NCBI RefSeq assembly: GCF_007830115.1
Contig: NZ_VLKP01000006.1
Coordinates: 1 to 64,000, forward strand
DNA length: 64,000 nucleotides
Direction of reading: 5' to 3'
Source: Aerolutibacter ruishenii
GTDB lineage: Bacteria > Pseudomonadota > Gammaproteobacteria > Xanthomonadales > Xanthomonadaceae
How positions within the stretch are numbered: the first letter of the stretch is position 1; every line of letters begins with the position of its first letter. The translations under genes were made by a program, and so were the position numbers. The notes under the pieces were generated by a model. The model ran no database searches. It was not told where the DNA came from and worked only from the letters and a program-made list of their open reading frames with translations. Shown in pieces: positions 7,863 to 15,529 of this stretch.

Positions 7863-8159
7863 TCAGCCCTCCGCGTTGGCGGAACGGGCCGCCAGCATCG
7901 CGGTAGCGGCGCGCCGGACGCCTTCGCCCATCGGCTGGCCCCTCGCGTAGTCGCGCAGGTCGCCCATCCTGTAGCGGATCAGCTTCGGCCCGACGCGGGT
8001 GAACGCCGGGCCGCCGCCCTGGCAGCGGTACCACGCCAAGGTGCCGTACCGCAGGCGCAGGAAGGCCGCTGCCTCTTGGGCCGTCAGCAGCGAGTCGTCG
8101 GGGAGTGCGTGGAGCTCGGCAAGCTCCGCGGGAGAGAACTTCTTGGGTTCGTAGGCCAT
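7863..8159 (-). CDS. AlpA/excisionase-like helix-turn-helix protein
   Basis: The 98-residue product carries a MerR/AlpA-type helix-turn-helix (about residues 24-70): LLTAQEAAAFLRLRYGTL, then FTRVGPKLIRYRMGDLRDY, where the wing positions the recognition helix. Such proteins act as excisionases or as transcriptional activators of integrative elements; in Gram-negative phage-inducible islands AlpA is the master activator. It directly precedes the primase-helicase gene with two bases between them. Which of the two roles applies cannot be told from sequence. Confidence 0.78.
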   Translation of the reverse strand: MAYEPKKFSPAELAELHALPDDSLLTAQEAAAFLRLRYGTLAWYRCQGGGPAFTRVGPKLIRYRMGDLRDYARGQPMGEGVRRAATAMLAARSANAEG

Positions 8160-8162
8160 CTT

Positions 8163-8509
8163 CTGGACTCCGTGCAGGTGCGATCCCCACGCGGCGACAT
8201 GCCGTGCGGGGACTGCCTGCTGTGCGTCGCAGAGATGGGCCCGTTTGCTCCCCTCAGTCGGCGGGGCGGGTCTCGGCTCATGTAGGCCACCGAAAGCCTG
8301 GCATCGGCGACTGGTGGCGCCGACGAGTCAAATAATGCCCGAGGTCTTCTCGCGCTTATACCAACACTTTGTCTGGGCTCCCCAGTGAGCCCGTGTCGTC
8401 CGGTTCGGCCCGGAGTGCTCGGTATCAGGCCGCGCTGCCCCGGACGCGACCTGGGCCGTCCGGGGAGTTGTGGATGCGCCCCATGCGTGGGGCGCATCCA
8501 CCGGCAACA
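8163..8509. other. Intergenic region upstream of the HTH-primase operon
   Basis: These roughly 350 bases should hold the promoter of the leftward HTH-primase operon and the 3' region of the small gene at 8510-8662. The only clear structure is the 13-bp hairpin at 8471-8500. No convincing reading frame is present. Confidence 0.45.
8471..8500. repeat. 13-bp perfect hairpin downstream of the 50-aa gene
   Basis: TGGATGCGCCCCA and TGGGGCGCATCCA pair perfectly around the loop TGCG. It lies ten bases beyond the stop of the leftward 50-aa gene but has no T-run on either strand, so it may stabilise an mRNA end or be a protein site rather than a standard terminator. Confidence 0.6.
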
Positions 8510-8662
8510 TTACTTCTTCTTGCCACCAGTGGGCTTCCTATCGGGAGCCTGCGTCAGAACGGACCCGGCCAGCTTCTTCGCGGCCGTGGTGGAGGACTTC
8601 TGCTGGAGAACCTTGCCAGCCAGGCTGGACAGCTCCTTGGACGACTTTTCGTTCTTGCTCAT
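8510..8662 (-). CDS. Small basic protein, 50 aa
   Basis: A 50-residue Lys/Ser-rich protein starting MSKNEKSSKELSSLAGKV and ending PTGGKKK. The pattern MSKNEK...SLAGKVL...AGSVLTQAPD looks like a short conserved protein that I have seen in phages and genomic islands of proteobacteria, without known function. GAGG lies about 11 bases before the ATG. Its composition, the ribosome binding site and the following hairpin all support a real gene despite its length. Confidence 0.6.
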   Translation of the reverse strand: MSKNEKSSKELSSLAGKVLQQKSSTTAAKKLAGSVLTQAPDRKPTGGKKK

Positions 8663-8742
8663 TGCGGGCTACCTCGTGAGTTATGGGCTAATGGTCAATC
8701 TGCACATCTGAAACGCTGCTTCATTGGGCTGGCCGGAGATGA

Positions 8743-8764
8743 CGTGGGGCACGAATGCCCCACG
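8743..8764. repeat. 9-bp perfect hairpin downstream of the 41-aa gene
   Basis: CGTGGGGCA and TGCCCCACG pair around CGAA. Like the hairpin at 8471-8500 it follows a tiny leftward gene, is rich in GGGG/CCCC and lacks a T-run on the leftward strand. Confidence 0.55.
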
Positions 8765-8776
8765 CCCTGCCCCGCA

Positions 8777-8902
8777 TCAGTCGAACAAGTTCAACTGACC
8801 GGGATGCGACCGCCAGTGCTGGCACACGTGCTCAGTCCGGCCGAACCGGAATCGCGTGTATGCCCGCACGAAGACGGACCTCACCTCGGAAAGCCTGCCC
8901 AT
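8777..8902 (-). CDS. Small basic protein, 41 aa
   Basis: The peptide starts MGRLSEVRSVFVRAYTRFRF and ends with a Cys-x-His pair (VCQHWRSHPGQLNLFD), which might bind metal. I chose ATG at 8902 because the strong ribosome binding site GGAGGT lies six bases upstream; the frame stays open upstream to 9025 but without such a signal. The product resembles short Arg/Tyr-rich island proteins with a C-terminal Leu-x-Leu-Phe. The function is unknown. Confidence 0.55.
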   Translation of the reverse strand: MGRLSEVRSVFVRAYTRFRFGRTEHVCQHWRSHPGQLNLFD

Positions 8903-8910
8903 AGGCGCAC

Positions 8911-8930
8911 CTCCAATTTGAGAATTGGAG
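8911..8930 (-). promoter_or_regulatory. Hairpin overlapping the ribosome binding site of the 41-aa gene
   Basis: CTCCAATT (8911-8918) and AATTGGAG (8923-8930) form an 8-bp stem around four bases. On the leftward mRNA the stem covers four bases of the GGAGGT ribosome binding site (8909-8914). It could limit translation or be an operator; both are inference. Confidence 0.45.
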
Positions 8931-8935
8931 GGCAG

Positions 8936-8964
8936 TTGTTGCCCACGACCCTCGACGGTAGAAT
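8936..8964 (+). promoter_or_regulatory. Candidate sigma-70 promoter of a small RNA
   Basis: TTGTTG (8936-8941) and TAGAAT (8959-8964) are 17 bases apart, a close match to the -35/-10 consensus. No protein start follows on the plus strand before the terminator that ends at 9075. Confidence 0.55.
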
Positions 8965-8970
8965 GTCGAG

Positions 8971-9075
8971 TTGTCCTCACAAGACAGTCGTAGGTGGCGG
9001 GGTCGCCCTCGTTCACCTTCGCCATATGAACCCCGGGTCACCCCTCTGGCAGGAGGGTTGGCGCCGGGGTTTTTC
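8971..9075 (+). ncRNA. Candidate small RNA of about 105 nt
   Basis: A consensus-like promoter at 8936-8964 faces a strong intrinsic terminator at 9029-9074 with nothing recognisable as a gene between them. The expected transcript begins near 8971 and has a 5' single-stranded half and a 3' long hairpin. It runs antisense to, and upstream of, the leftward 41-aa gene (8777-8902). It could be a trans-acting small RNA of the island or a leader fragment. The evidence is only the promoter and terminator pair. Confidence 0.42.
9029..9075 (+). terminator. Rho-independent terminator with branched stem
   Basis: AACCCCGG (9029-9036) pairs with CCGGGGTT (9064-9071), enclosing a small inner hairpin (CCCTC/GAGGG at 9042-9046 and 9053-9057), followed by TTTTTC. 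No plus-strand protein gene lies upstream, which is why a small RNA is proposed. Confidence 0.7.
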
Positions 9076-9173
9076 TTTGGCCGCTCTCGCGCCCAAAAGA
9101 GCTCTGTCACCCAACTTGGGGCGTACGATACCACCAGTCCTCCGGCCGATCAAGACTTAAGGAGACTGGAAAT

Positions 9174-9202
9174 CTGACAAATGAAAGAATCGATGCTAGA
9201 CT
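9174..9202 (+). promoter_or_regulatory. Promoter of the 276-aa gene
   Basis: CTGACA (9174-9179) and TAGACT (9197-9202) are separated by 17 bases. The predicted start near 9209 leaves a 20-base leader with the ribosome binding site AAGGAG before the ATG at 9231. Confidence 0.6.
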
Positions 9203-9230
9203 GGCTCCGTCCCACATAAGGAGATCGGCC

Positions 9231-10061
9231 ATGAACGACACCGATGCGAGCAGCAAGGGGAAGCGCGGCCCGGTCCACCGCAGCCCGTCATTCCCTTCCA
9301 TTGACCTGAAGGCTGCGATCGAACGGGCGCGCACCTTCTACCAGCATGAAAAACGCCTCCCTGCCAACGTGGCGGTCGCTGCCAAGCACTGGGGTTACTC
9401 TCCCCAAAGTAGCGGCGGCAGGCTGGTTCTGGCCGCCCTGTTGGCCTTTGGCCTTATGGAGGATAAGGGGAGTGGCGACCAGCGCCAGGTCAAGCTGACC
9501 GACTTGGCGCTACGGATTCTTCTCGATGAGCGCCCTGGGTCTTTGGAGCGCCGCGAAGCCCTTCAGCGCGCCGCTTTCATGCCCAAGATCCACTCTGAGC
9601 TGTTCACGAAGTGGAGCGAGTCTCTTCCGTCAGATCCCAACCTGCGGCACTACCTGCTCATCGACAAGAAGTTCAATGAGAATAGCGTCGAGGACTTCAT
9701 CAAGGAGCTTCGCTCAACCGCGGATTTTGCCGGCATATACGCTGCCTCATCTCCCGAGTCCGATTCTCTTGAGGAGAGGCAGGAGGAACTAGAGCCAGGG
9801 GAAGCATCCCAGACTGGAGTCGTGACAGCTGGTGTTACGGCACGCCCACTTGGGTCTCAACCCGGCACGCCGGCGATCTCACTGACTCCTGCAGTTCCTA
9901 TTCCGGCGGCAAATGTGCGCCAAGACACATTCTCGCTTGATGAGGGCCTAGTGGTTCTTCAATGGCCCGCTCAGTTGAGCAAGACCAGTTTTGAGGACCT
10001 GAAGGATTGGATGGAGCTTCAGCTAAGAAAGATCAGCAGGAGCGTGCAGTCAGGTGATTGA
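9231..10061 (+). CDS. Winged-helix-like accessory protein, 276 aa
   Basis: The N-terminal 110 residues look like a winged-helix domain: SIDLKAAIERARTFYQHEK, then VAVAAKHWGYSPQSSGGRLV as the recognition region, and VKLTDLALRILLD as the wing and end helix. Similar N-termini occur in uncharacterised proteins of mobile elements. A linker rich in Pro/Thr/Ala (about 180-230) leads to a short helical C-terminal domain (FEDLKDWMELQLRKISRSV). Lower GC than the core genes suggests transfer. Promoter, ribosome binding site (AAGGAG) and terminator are all visible, so it is a complete single-gene unit. The function is unknown; DNA binding is inferred. Confidence 0.75.
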   Translation: MNDTDASSKGKRGPVHRSPSFPSIDLKAAIERARTFYQHEKRLPANVAVAAKHWGYSPQSSGGRLVLAALLAFGLMEDKGSGDQRQVKLTDLALRILLDERPGSLERREALQRAAFMPKIHSELFTKWSESLPSDPNLRHYLLIDKKFNENSVEDFIKELRSTADFAGIYAASSPESDSLEERQEELEPGEASQTGVVTAGVTARPLGSQPGTPAISLTPAVPIPAANVRQDTFSLDEGLVVLQWPAQLSKTSFEDLKDWMELQLRKISRSVQSGD

Positions 10062-10064
10062 GGT

Positions 10065-10092
10065 AAGGGCGCCACTTGGCGCCCTTCTTTTT
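10065..10092 (+). terminator. Rho-independent terminator of the 276-aa gene
   Basis: AAGGGCGCC and GGCGCCCTT pair around ACTT and are followed by CTTTTT, four bases after the stop codon. Confidence 0.85.
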
Positions 10093-10115
10093 ACACTTCA
10101 CGAAGGAAAAGATGC

Positions 10116-10577
10116 CTACAGACATGCGCCGGACCATGCGTCGGCGATGTTGTCCCGTCCCTCGAGGATTACGCTCTTTCCACCCGACACGAAGCGCCGG
10201 AATCCCGTGTATCCGCCGAACTCGTTCTTGGCGTTGACCCGGCCGCAGGCGACCACGCCGAACTCCTCGGTATAGTTGGCGCGCACGCCTTGGAACTGCG
10301 CCGCGTCCGGGTCCTTAAGCTCGCCCCGTACCGCGCGCTCGGCCGCCACGATGGTCTCGGCGCCGAACCACCTCTCCTGCTGTGCCTTCTTCTCCGCTGC
10401 TGACATGGGCCGCTCCGGCTCGGACCTCGACGCCTCTGGCTGCTGGACCTGCTTCCGCGGCGCCTCGGCCACTGCTGTAGGTGCGGCGGCGACAGCGGGC
10501 TCACTACGCGGCGCCAGCCTCGACCCGATCCAGGCCAGCGCCACCAGGACGACCAGAAGAACCCCTATCCGCCTCAT
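10116..10577 (-). CDS. Secreted or membrane-anchored conserved protein, 153 aa
   Basis: An N-terminal signal anchor (MRRIGVLLVVLVALAWIG) and a Pro/Ala/Glu-rich spacer precede a small domain (about 80-153) with ELKDPDAAQFQGV, VVACGRVNAKNEFGGYTGF and a final Cys. The RVNAKN...GGY pattern resembles short uncharacterised periplasmic proteins of xanthomonads. ATG at 10577 is preferred: AGGGGGA lies six bases upstream and the hydrophobic segment starts there. It is divergent from the XRE regulator at 10668, with an inverted-repeat site between them, so it is probably a target of that regulator. Confidence 0.72.
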   Translation of the reverse strand: MRRIGVLLVVLVALAWIGSRLAPRSEPAVAAAPTAVAEAPRKQVQQPEASRSEPERPMSAAEKKAQQERWFGAETIVAAERAVRGELKDPDAAQFQGVRANYTEEFGVVACGRVNAKNEFGGYTGFRRFVSGGKSVILEGRDNIADAWSGACL

Positions 10578-10602
10578 GCTTCCCCCTGAGCCAGTGTCAG
10601 TA

Positions 10603-10623
10603 AGTAGTCCTTTTTGGACTACT
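10603..10623. promoter_or_regulatory. Candidate operator of the XRE regulator
   Basis: AGTAGTCC (10603-10610) and GGACTACT (10616-10623) form a perfect 8-bp inverted repeat with spacer TTTTT. It lies in the divergent promoter region between the secreted protein gene and the XRE gene, as expected for an XRE dimer site controlling both. Confidence 0.6.
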
Positions 10624-10667
10624 CCAATACGGACTCTAGCGTGCGTTGACCAGCCTGTCAGCGTGCG

Positions 10668-10958
10668 ATGGCCCAATCGACCCACAACCCCGACTACCAG
10701 CTACTGCTGACCGTCCTGAAGGCGGCCCGCAAGCGTGCTGGCGTGTCGCAGGTTGATCTGGCCGAGCGGCTGGGCAACACCCAGACGTTCGTGTCCAAGT
10801 GCGAGCGTGGGGAGCGGCGCATCGACGCTGTGGAGTTGGTCGAGTTTGCCGAGGCGCTCGGCGTACCGCCTCTCGGGCTGCTCACGGACTACCTGGAGCG
10901 GCGCGGCAGCACCTCATCGGCGAAATCGCGCAAAGGCAAAAAGTCTCACGGGCGCTGA
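10668..10958 (+). CDS. XRE-family transcriptional regulator
   Basis: The 96-residue product has a helix-turn-helix of the Cro/C1 type at about residues 13-70: LKAARKRAGVSQVDLAERLG, then TFVSKCERGERRIDAVELV. The C-terminal tail is Lys/Ser-rich (SAKSRKGKKSHGR). It probably represses its own promoter and that of the divergent secreted protein through the inverted repeat at 10603-10623. It is the last island gene before the tRNA. Targets beyond this cannot be inferred. Confidence 0.85.
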   Translation: MAQSTHNPDYQLLLTVLKAARKRAGVSQVDLAERLGNTQTFVSKCERGERRIDAVELVEFAEALGVPPLGLLTDYLERRGSTSSAKSRKGKKSHGR

Positions 10959-10994
10959 CGATCCGTGCTCGAACCGTGTTCGACCATATCCCTG

Positions 10995-11029
10995 AAAAAC
11001 ACTTAGGCCGCCCGAAGGCGGCCTAAGTG
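10995..11029 (-). terminator. Rho-independent terminator of tRNA-Thr
   Basis: CACTTAGGCCGCC (11000-11012) and GGCGGCCTAAGTG (11017-11029) pair perfectly around CGAA. Read leftward, the stem is followed by TTTTT, so it ends the tRNA transcript, 13 bases beyond the tRNA 3' end. Confidence 0.85.
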
Positions 11030-11042
11030 CTTGATATATATC

Positions 11043-11118
11043 TGGTGCCGGAAACAGGAGTCGAACCTGCGACCTACGCATTACGAATGCGCCGCTCTAC
11101 CAACTGAGCTATTCCGGC
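11043..11118 (-). tRNA. tRNA-Thr (anticodon CGT)
   Basis: A 76-base cloverleaf read on the minus strand starts GCCGGAATAGCTCAGTTGG and ends with an encoded CCA. The acceptor arms GCCGGAA and TTCCGGC pair. The T loop GGTTCGACTCC is standard. The seven-base anticodon loop is TTCGTAA with anticodon CGT. Its 3' end faces the accessory region, the usual orientation for an integration site of a tRNA-targeting integrase, although no second att copy is visible. Confidence 0.97.
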
Positions 11119-11154
11119 GAAGACCGGCAATTGTAGGGATCGGCCCCGCGGGGG

Positions 11155-12105
11155 TCAATCGAGCAGCTGCAGCCGCAGCTCCTTGGGCAGCGCGAAGACC
11201 ATGTCCTCGGGCTCGCCGTCCAGGTCGCGCACCTGCTTGGCGCCCAGCTCGTGCAGGCGCTCGATGACGCCGCGCACCAGCACCTCCGGTGCCGACGCGC
11301 CCGCGGTGATGCCGACGTGGCGCTTGCCTTCCACCCAAGCCGGATTGATCTCGGGCGCGCCGTCGATCAGGTGCGCCTCCACGCCCTCGCGCTCGGCCAG
11401 TTCGCGCAGGCGGTTGGAGTTGGAGCTGTTGACCGAGCCCACCACCAGCACCAGGTCGCAGGTCTTGGCCAGCTCGCGCACGGCATCCTGGCGGTTCTGG
11501 GTGGCGTAGCAGATATCGTCGTGGCGTGGCCCGACAATCGCCGGGAACTTGGCGCGCATCGCCTCGATCACCGCCTTGGTGTCGTCCACCGACAGCGTGG
11601 TCTGGGTGGTGAAGGCGATGTTCTCCGGCTGGTCGACCACCAGCGCCTGCACGTCGGCCACGTCTTCCACCAGGTAGATCTGGCCACGGCCCTGTTCGCG
11701 CTGCCACTGGCCCATGGTGCCTTCCACCTCGGGATGGCCTTCGTGACCGATCAGGATCACGTCGCGGCCGGCGCGGCAGTGGCGCGAGACCTCCAGGTGC
11801 ACCTTGGTCACCAGCGGGCAGGTGGCGTCGAACACCTTCAGGCCGCGGCGGTCGGCCTCGGCGCGCACCGCCTTGGACACGCCATGCGCGCTGAAGATGA
11901 CGGTGGCGCCATCGGGCACCTCGTCCAGCTCCTCGATGAAGATCGCGCCGCGGTGCTTGAGATCGTCCACCACGAAGCGGTTGTGCACCACCTCGTGGCG
12001 CACGTAGATCGGCGCGCCGAGCGTCTCGATGGCACGCTTGACGATCTCGATGGCGCGGTCGACGCCGGCGCAGAAACCGCGGGGATTGGCGAGCAGGACA
12101 TCCAT
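11155..12105 (-). CDS. ispH: 4-hydroxy-3-methylbut-2-enyl diphosphate reductase
   Basis: IspH catalyses the last step of the MEP isoprenoid pathway, reducing HMBPP to IPP and DMAPP with a 4Fe-4S cluster in the cytosol. The 316 residues match the family length. The three cluster cysteines are Cys12 (GFCAGVDRA), Cys96 ([11 protein letters not shown]) and Cys199 ([11 protein letters not shown]). The proton-transfer Glu126 lies in GHPEVEGT, and the substrate-binding SNSNRL motif follows. ATG at 12105 is nine bases downstream of the lspA stop, so it is the end of the ileS-lspA-ispH operon. The fkpB gene often found between lspA and ispH in other gammaproteobacteria is absent. Confidence 0.97.
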   Translation of the reverse strand: MDVLLANPRGFCAGVDRAIEIVKRAIETLGAPIYVRHEVVHNRFVVDDLKHRGAIFIEELDEVPDGATVIFSAHGVSKAVRAEADRRGLKVFDATCPLVTKVHLEVSRHCRAGRDVILIGHEGHPEVEGTMGQWQREQGRGQIYLVEDVADVQALVVDQPENIAFTTQTTLSVDDTKAVIEAMRAKFPAIVGPRHDDICYATQNRQDAVRELAKTCDLVLVVGSVNSSNSNRLRELAEREGVEAHLIDGAPEINPAWVEGKRHVGITAGASAPEVLVRGVIERLHELGAKQVRDLDGEPEDMVFALPKELRLQLLD

Positions 12106-12114
12106 GGGATGATT

Positions 12115-12633
12115 TTACCCCCTGCGGCCCGGGTCGGTCTTGCCGCCCTGCCCGCCCAGCAGGCCGAACAGGGCGATGCCGATGGCACCGCCGACAATCG
12201 CCATGTCGGCCACGTTGAACGCCGGCCAGTAATGGTCCTGGTAATGCCACTGGATGAAGTCGACCACGTGGCCGTGCACCAGGCGATCGATGACGTTGCC
12301 GATGGCCCCGCCGATCACCAGCGAGTACGGCAGCGCCGACTTCCAGTCGCCGCGCGCGGTGCGGCTCAGCCACCAGCCCAGCATGCCGCTGATGCCGATG
12401 GCCAGCGCCGTGAAGAAGTACTTCTGCCAGCCGCCCGCGTCGCTCAGGAAGCTGAACGCGGCGCCGGTGTTGTAGGTGCGATACCAGTTCCAGAAGCCTT
12501 CGATCACCGGGATGGCGGTGTATTCCGGCAGGTCGGCCAGCACCCAGGCCTTGGTGGCCTGGTCCAGAACGATGACCAGCGCGGACAGCGCGAGCCACAC
12601 CAGGGCGTTGGGCTTGGGACGGGAAGCGGTCAA
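12115..12633 (-). CDS. lspA: Lipoprotein signal peptidase II
   Basis: LspA cleaves the signal peptide of prolipoproteins in the inner membrane. The 172 residues form four membrane helices. The catalytic aspartates lie in [15 protein letters not shown] and AFNVADMAI, and the family motif LDQATKAW is at about residue 21. The only plausible in-frame start is TTG at 12633, giving [13 protein letters not shown]; an ATG seven bases upstream is in another frame and stops at once. The weak start and the 37-base gap after ileS may lower its expression relative to ileS. Confidence 0.94.
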   Translation of the reverse strand: MTASRPKPNALVWLALSALVIVLDQATKAWVLADLPEYTAIPVIEGFWNWYRTYNTGAAFSFLSDAGGWQKYFFTALAIGISGMLGWWLSRTARGDWKSALPYSLVIGGAIGNVIDRLVHGHVVDFIQWHYQDHYWPAFNVADMAIVGGAIGIALFGLLGGQGGKTDPGRRG

Positions 12634-12670
12634 GGGGTCATTCCGGTTGGTCGGGGGAAGTGGCGGCGGC

Positions 12671-15529
12671 TCAGAACCATCGACGGTCCTCGCCCTCGCC
12701 GTCCACGTTGTCCACGCAGCGGCCGCACAGCTGCGGGTGCGCGGCGACGCTGCCCACGTCGCTGCGATGGTGCCAGCAGCGCACGCACTTGGGCTTGGTC
12801 GTGGCGGTGGCTTCGACCACGATGTCCTTGGCGGCGTCGTCGGCGACCAGGCGCACGTCACCGCTGATGAACAGGAAGCGCAGCTCGCCCACCAGGGGCG
12901 CCAGCCAGTTCTGGTCGGCGACACCGCAACGCAGCCCGATCTCGGCCTCCAGTGCGGCGCCAATGGTGCCCGCGGCGCGCATCGGTTCCAGCGTCTTGCT
13001 GACCTGCTCACGCAGTGCGAGCAGGCGCTCGAATTCCTCGGCCGACAGTTCGGCATCGCCGGTCAGCGGCGCCAGGCCCTCGTACCACGTGGCGAACAGC
13101 ACGTGCTCGTCGCGCTGGCCCGGCAGGTAGGCCCACATCTCCTGCGCGGTGAAGGTCAGGATCGGCGCCACCCAGCGCACCATCGCCTCGGCGATGCGGT
13201 ACATCGCGCCCTGCGCCGAACGGCGGCCGCGCGAGTCTTCCTGCATGGTGTACAGGCGGTCCTTGGTCACGTCCAGGTACAGCGAGCCCAGGTCCACGCT
13301 GCAGAAGTTGGCCAGCGACTGCACGATTTCGGCGAAATCGTAGCGCTCGTAGGCCGCCTTGATCTTCTCCTGCAGCTCGAAGGCGCGGTGCACGATCCAG
13401 CGGTCCAGCGCGACCATGTCCTCCAGCGGCAGCAGGTGCTGCGTGGGGTCGAAGCCGTGCAGGTTGGCCAGCAGGAAGCGTGCGGTGTTGCGCAGACGGC
13501 GGTACACGTCGCCGCTGCGCTTGAGGATCTCGTCGCTCACCGCCATCTCGTAGCGGTAGTCGGTGGAGGCGATCCAAAGGCGCAGCACGTCGGCGCCCAT
13601 CGCATCCACCACCTTCTGCGGCGCGATGACGTTGCCCAGCGACTTGGACATCTTGCGGCCGTCGGCATCCACGGTGAAGCCGTGCGTCAGCACCTGGCGG
13701 TACGGCGCCACGCCGTCCATCGCCACCGCGGTCAACAGCGAGCTGTGGAACCAGCCGCGGTGCTGGTCGGAGCCTTCCAGGTACAACTCGGCGGGCTTGT
13801 GCAGACCGTCCTGCGGACGCTGCGCCAGCACGCATTCGTGGGTCACGCCGGAGTCGAACCAGACGTCGAGGATGTCGGTGACCTTGTCGTACTGCGCGGC
13901 CTCGTCGCCCAGCAGTTGGGCGGCGTCGAGGTCGTACCACGCGTCCACGCCGGCCTGCTCCACGCGTTCGGCCACCTGGCGCATCAGTTCGGGCGAACGC
14001 GGATGCGGCAGGCCGGTCTCGCGGTGGATGAACAACGCAATCGGCACGCCCCAGGTGCGCTGGCGCGAGATGGTCCAGTCCGGGCGCCCTTCGATCATGC
14101 CGTAGATGCGCGCCTCGCCCCACTCCGGCACCCAGCCGACCTTGCCGATGGCGGCCAGCGCGTCGCGGCGCAGGTTGGCCTGGTCCATGGAGATGAACCA
14201 CTGCGGCGTGGCGCGGAACACCACCGGCGTCTTGTGGCGCCAGCAGTGCGGGTAGCTGTGGTTGAGTTTGGCCAGCGCCAGCAGGTGGCCGTTGCCACGC
14301 AGCAGCTCGACGATGGCGTCGTTGGCCTTCCAGATGTGCAGGCCGGCCAGCTCCACGCCCTCGGCGGCGGGCGTGTTGGGCAGGTACACGCCGCGGCCAT
14401 CGACCGGGTTCATCTGCGCGGCGGTGTAGCGCTCGATGATGTGGTACTTCTGGCTGACCACGAAGTCTTCCTGACCGTGGCCCGGCGCGGTGTGCACGGC
14501 GCCGGTGCCGTCCTCGGCCGACACGTGGTCGCCCAGGATCAGCGGGATGTCGCGCTCGGCGTAGAACGGGTGGCGAAGCAGTTCGCCCTCCAGCCCGCTG
14601 CCCATCGCGGTGCCGTGCACCACGACGTCCTCGACGCCATAACGCGCCAGCGACTTGATCGCCAGCGCCTCTGCCAGCACCAGCAGGCGACGGCCGCCAT
14701 CGACACGCTTCGGGCCTTCGACCAGTGCGTATTCCAGTTCCGGGCCGATGCTCACCGCCAGGCTGGCCGGCAGCGTCCACGGCGTGGTGGTCCAGATCGG
14801 CACCGCCACTTCCACGCCTTCGTCCAGCGCCACGCCGAACATCGCGGCCAGCTTGGCCGGATCCTGCGCGCTGTAGGCCACGTCCACGGCCGGGGAGAGC
14901 TTGTCGGCGTATTCGATCTCGGCCTCGGCCAGCGCCGAGCCGCAGTCGAAGCACCAGTACACAGGCTTGGCGCCGCGCGCCAGGTGCCCGCGCTCCACGA
15001 TCTTCGCCAGCGAGCGCAGCATGTCCGCCTCGAAGCGGAAATCCATGGTGCGATAGGGGTTGTCCCAGTCGCCCAGCACGCCCAGGCGCTTGAAGTCCTT
15101 GCGTTGCAGGTCGATCTGCTCGGCGGCGTACTCGCGGCACTTCTGCCGGAATTCGGCTGCGTTGAGCTTCTCGCCCACCTTGCCGAACTTCTTCTCGATG
15201 GCGATCTCGATCGGCAGGCCGTGGCAATCCCAGCCCGGCACGTACGGCGCGTCGTAGCCGTCCATCAGGCGCGATTTGACGATGATGTCCTTGAGCACCT
15301 TGTTGACCGCGTGGCCGATGTGGATCGCGCCGTTGGCGTACGGCGGGCCGTCGTGCAGCACGAAGCTGCGGTCGCGGCCCTTGGTCTTCTCGCGGACGCG
15401 CTGGTACAGGCCTTCCTGCTCCCACTGCGCCAGCGCGATCGGCTCGCGCCTGGGCAGGTCGCCGCGCATCGGGAAGTCGGTCGCCGGCAGGTGCAGCGTG
15501 CTCTTGTAGGGGTTGGCGTCAGCGGTCAC
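12671..15529 (-). CDS. ileS: Isoleucyl-tRNA synthetase
   Basis: The class I synthetase charges tRNA-Ile. The 952-residue protein has the [14 protein letters not shown] signature near residue 60 and the [13 protein letters not shown] loop near residue 610. The large CP1 editing domain lies between them, with [10 protein letters not shown] and its Asp/Thr-rich pocket. The C-terminal zinc site is visible as CVRCWHH and LCGRC. The GTG start at 15529 overlaps the ribF stop by four bases (GTGA), so translation is coupled. It is the bacterial type-I form, sensitive to mupirocin in other species; that trait is not deducible here. Confidence 0.98.
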   Translation of the reverse strand: MTADANPYKSTLHLPATDFPMRGDLPRREPIALAQWEQEGLYQRVREKTKGRDRSFVLHDGPPYANGAIHIGHAVNKVLKDIIVKSRLMDGYDAPYVPGWDCHGLPIEIAIEKKFGKVGEKLNAAEFRQKCREYAAEQIDLQRKDFKRLGVLGDWDNPYRTMDFRFEADMLRSLAKIVERGHLARGAKPVYWCFDCGSALAEAEIEYADKLSPAVDVAYSAQDPAKLAAMFGVALDEGVEVAVPIWTTTPWTLPASLAVSIGPELEYALVEGPKRVDGGRRLLVLAEALAIKSLARYGVEDVVVHGTAMGSGLEGELLRHPFYAERDIPLILGDHVSAEDGTGAVHTAPGHGQEDFVVSQKYHIIERYTAAQMNPVDGRGVYLPNTPAAEGVELAGLHIWKANDAIVELLRGNGHLLALAKLNHSYPHCWRHKTPVVFRATPQWFISMDQANLRRDALAAIGKVGWVPEWGEARIYGMIEGRPDWTISRQRTWGVPIALFIHRETGLPHPRSPELMRQVAERVEQAGVDAWYDLDAAQLLGDEAAQYDKVTDILDVWFDSGVTHECVLAQRPQDGLHKPAELYLEGSDQHRGWFHSSLLTAVAMDGVAPYRQVLTHGFTVDADGRKMSKSLGNVIAPQKVVDAMGADVLRLWIASTDYRYEMAVSDEILKRSGDVYRRLRNTARFLLANLHGFDPTQHLLPLEDMVALDRWIVHRAFELQEKIKAAYERYDFAEIVQSLANFCSVDLGSLYLDVTKDRLYTMQEDSRGRRSAQGAMYRIAEAMVRWVAPILTFTAQEMWAYLPGQRDEHVLFATWYEGLAPLTGDAELSAEEFERLLALREQVSKTLEPMRAAGTIGAALEAEIGLRCGVADQNWLAPLVGELRFLFISGDVRLVADDAAKDIVVEATATTKPKCVRCWHHRSDVGSVAAHPQLCGRCVDNVDGEGEDRRWF

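Noticed and set aside
5836-8190. Extended 784-codon frame running from the primase-helicase through the HTH gene
   Set aside because: The part upstream of 7860 is an Arg/Pro-rich shadow in another frame of the HTH gene; the natural start is ATG 7860, two bases after the HTH stop.
9181-9219. 12-codon frame starting ATGAAAGAATCG upstream of the 276-aa gene
   Set aside because: It overlaps the predicted promoter of that gene and its ribosome binding site is too far away; no codon bias suggests a regulatory leader.
1-11042. Second attachment site matching the 3' part of tRNA-Thr
   Set aside because: No repeat of the tRNA 3' sequence was seen in the accessory region, so no att pair can be annotated.
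12106-12114. Missing gene (fkpB) between lspA and ispH
   Set aside because: Only nine bases separate the two genes; absence is a real synteny difference but common outside enterobacteria, so it is not reported as a finding.
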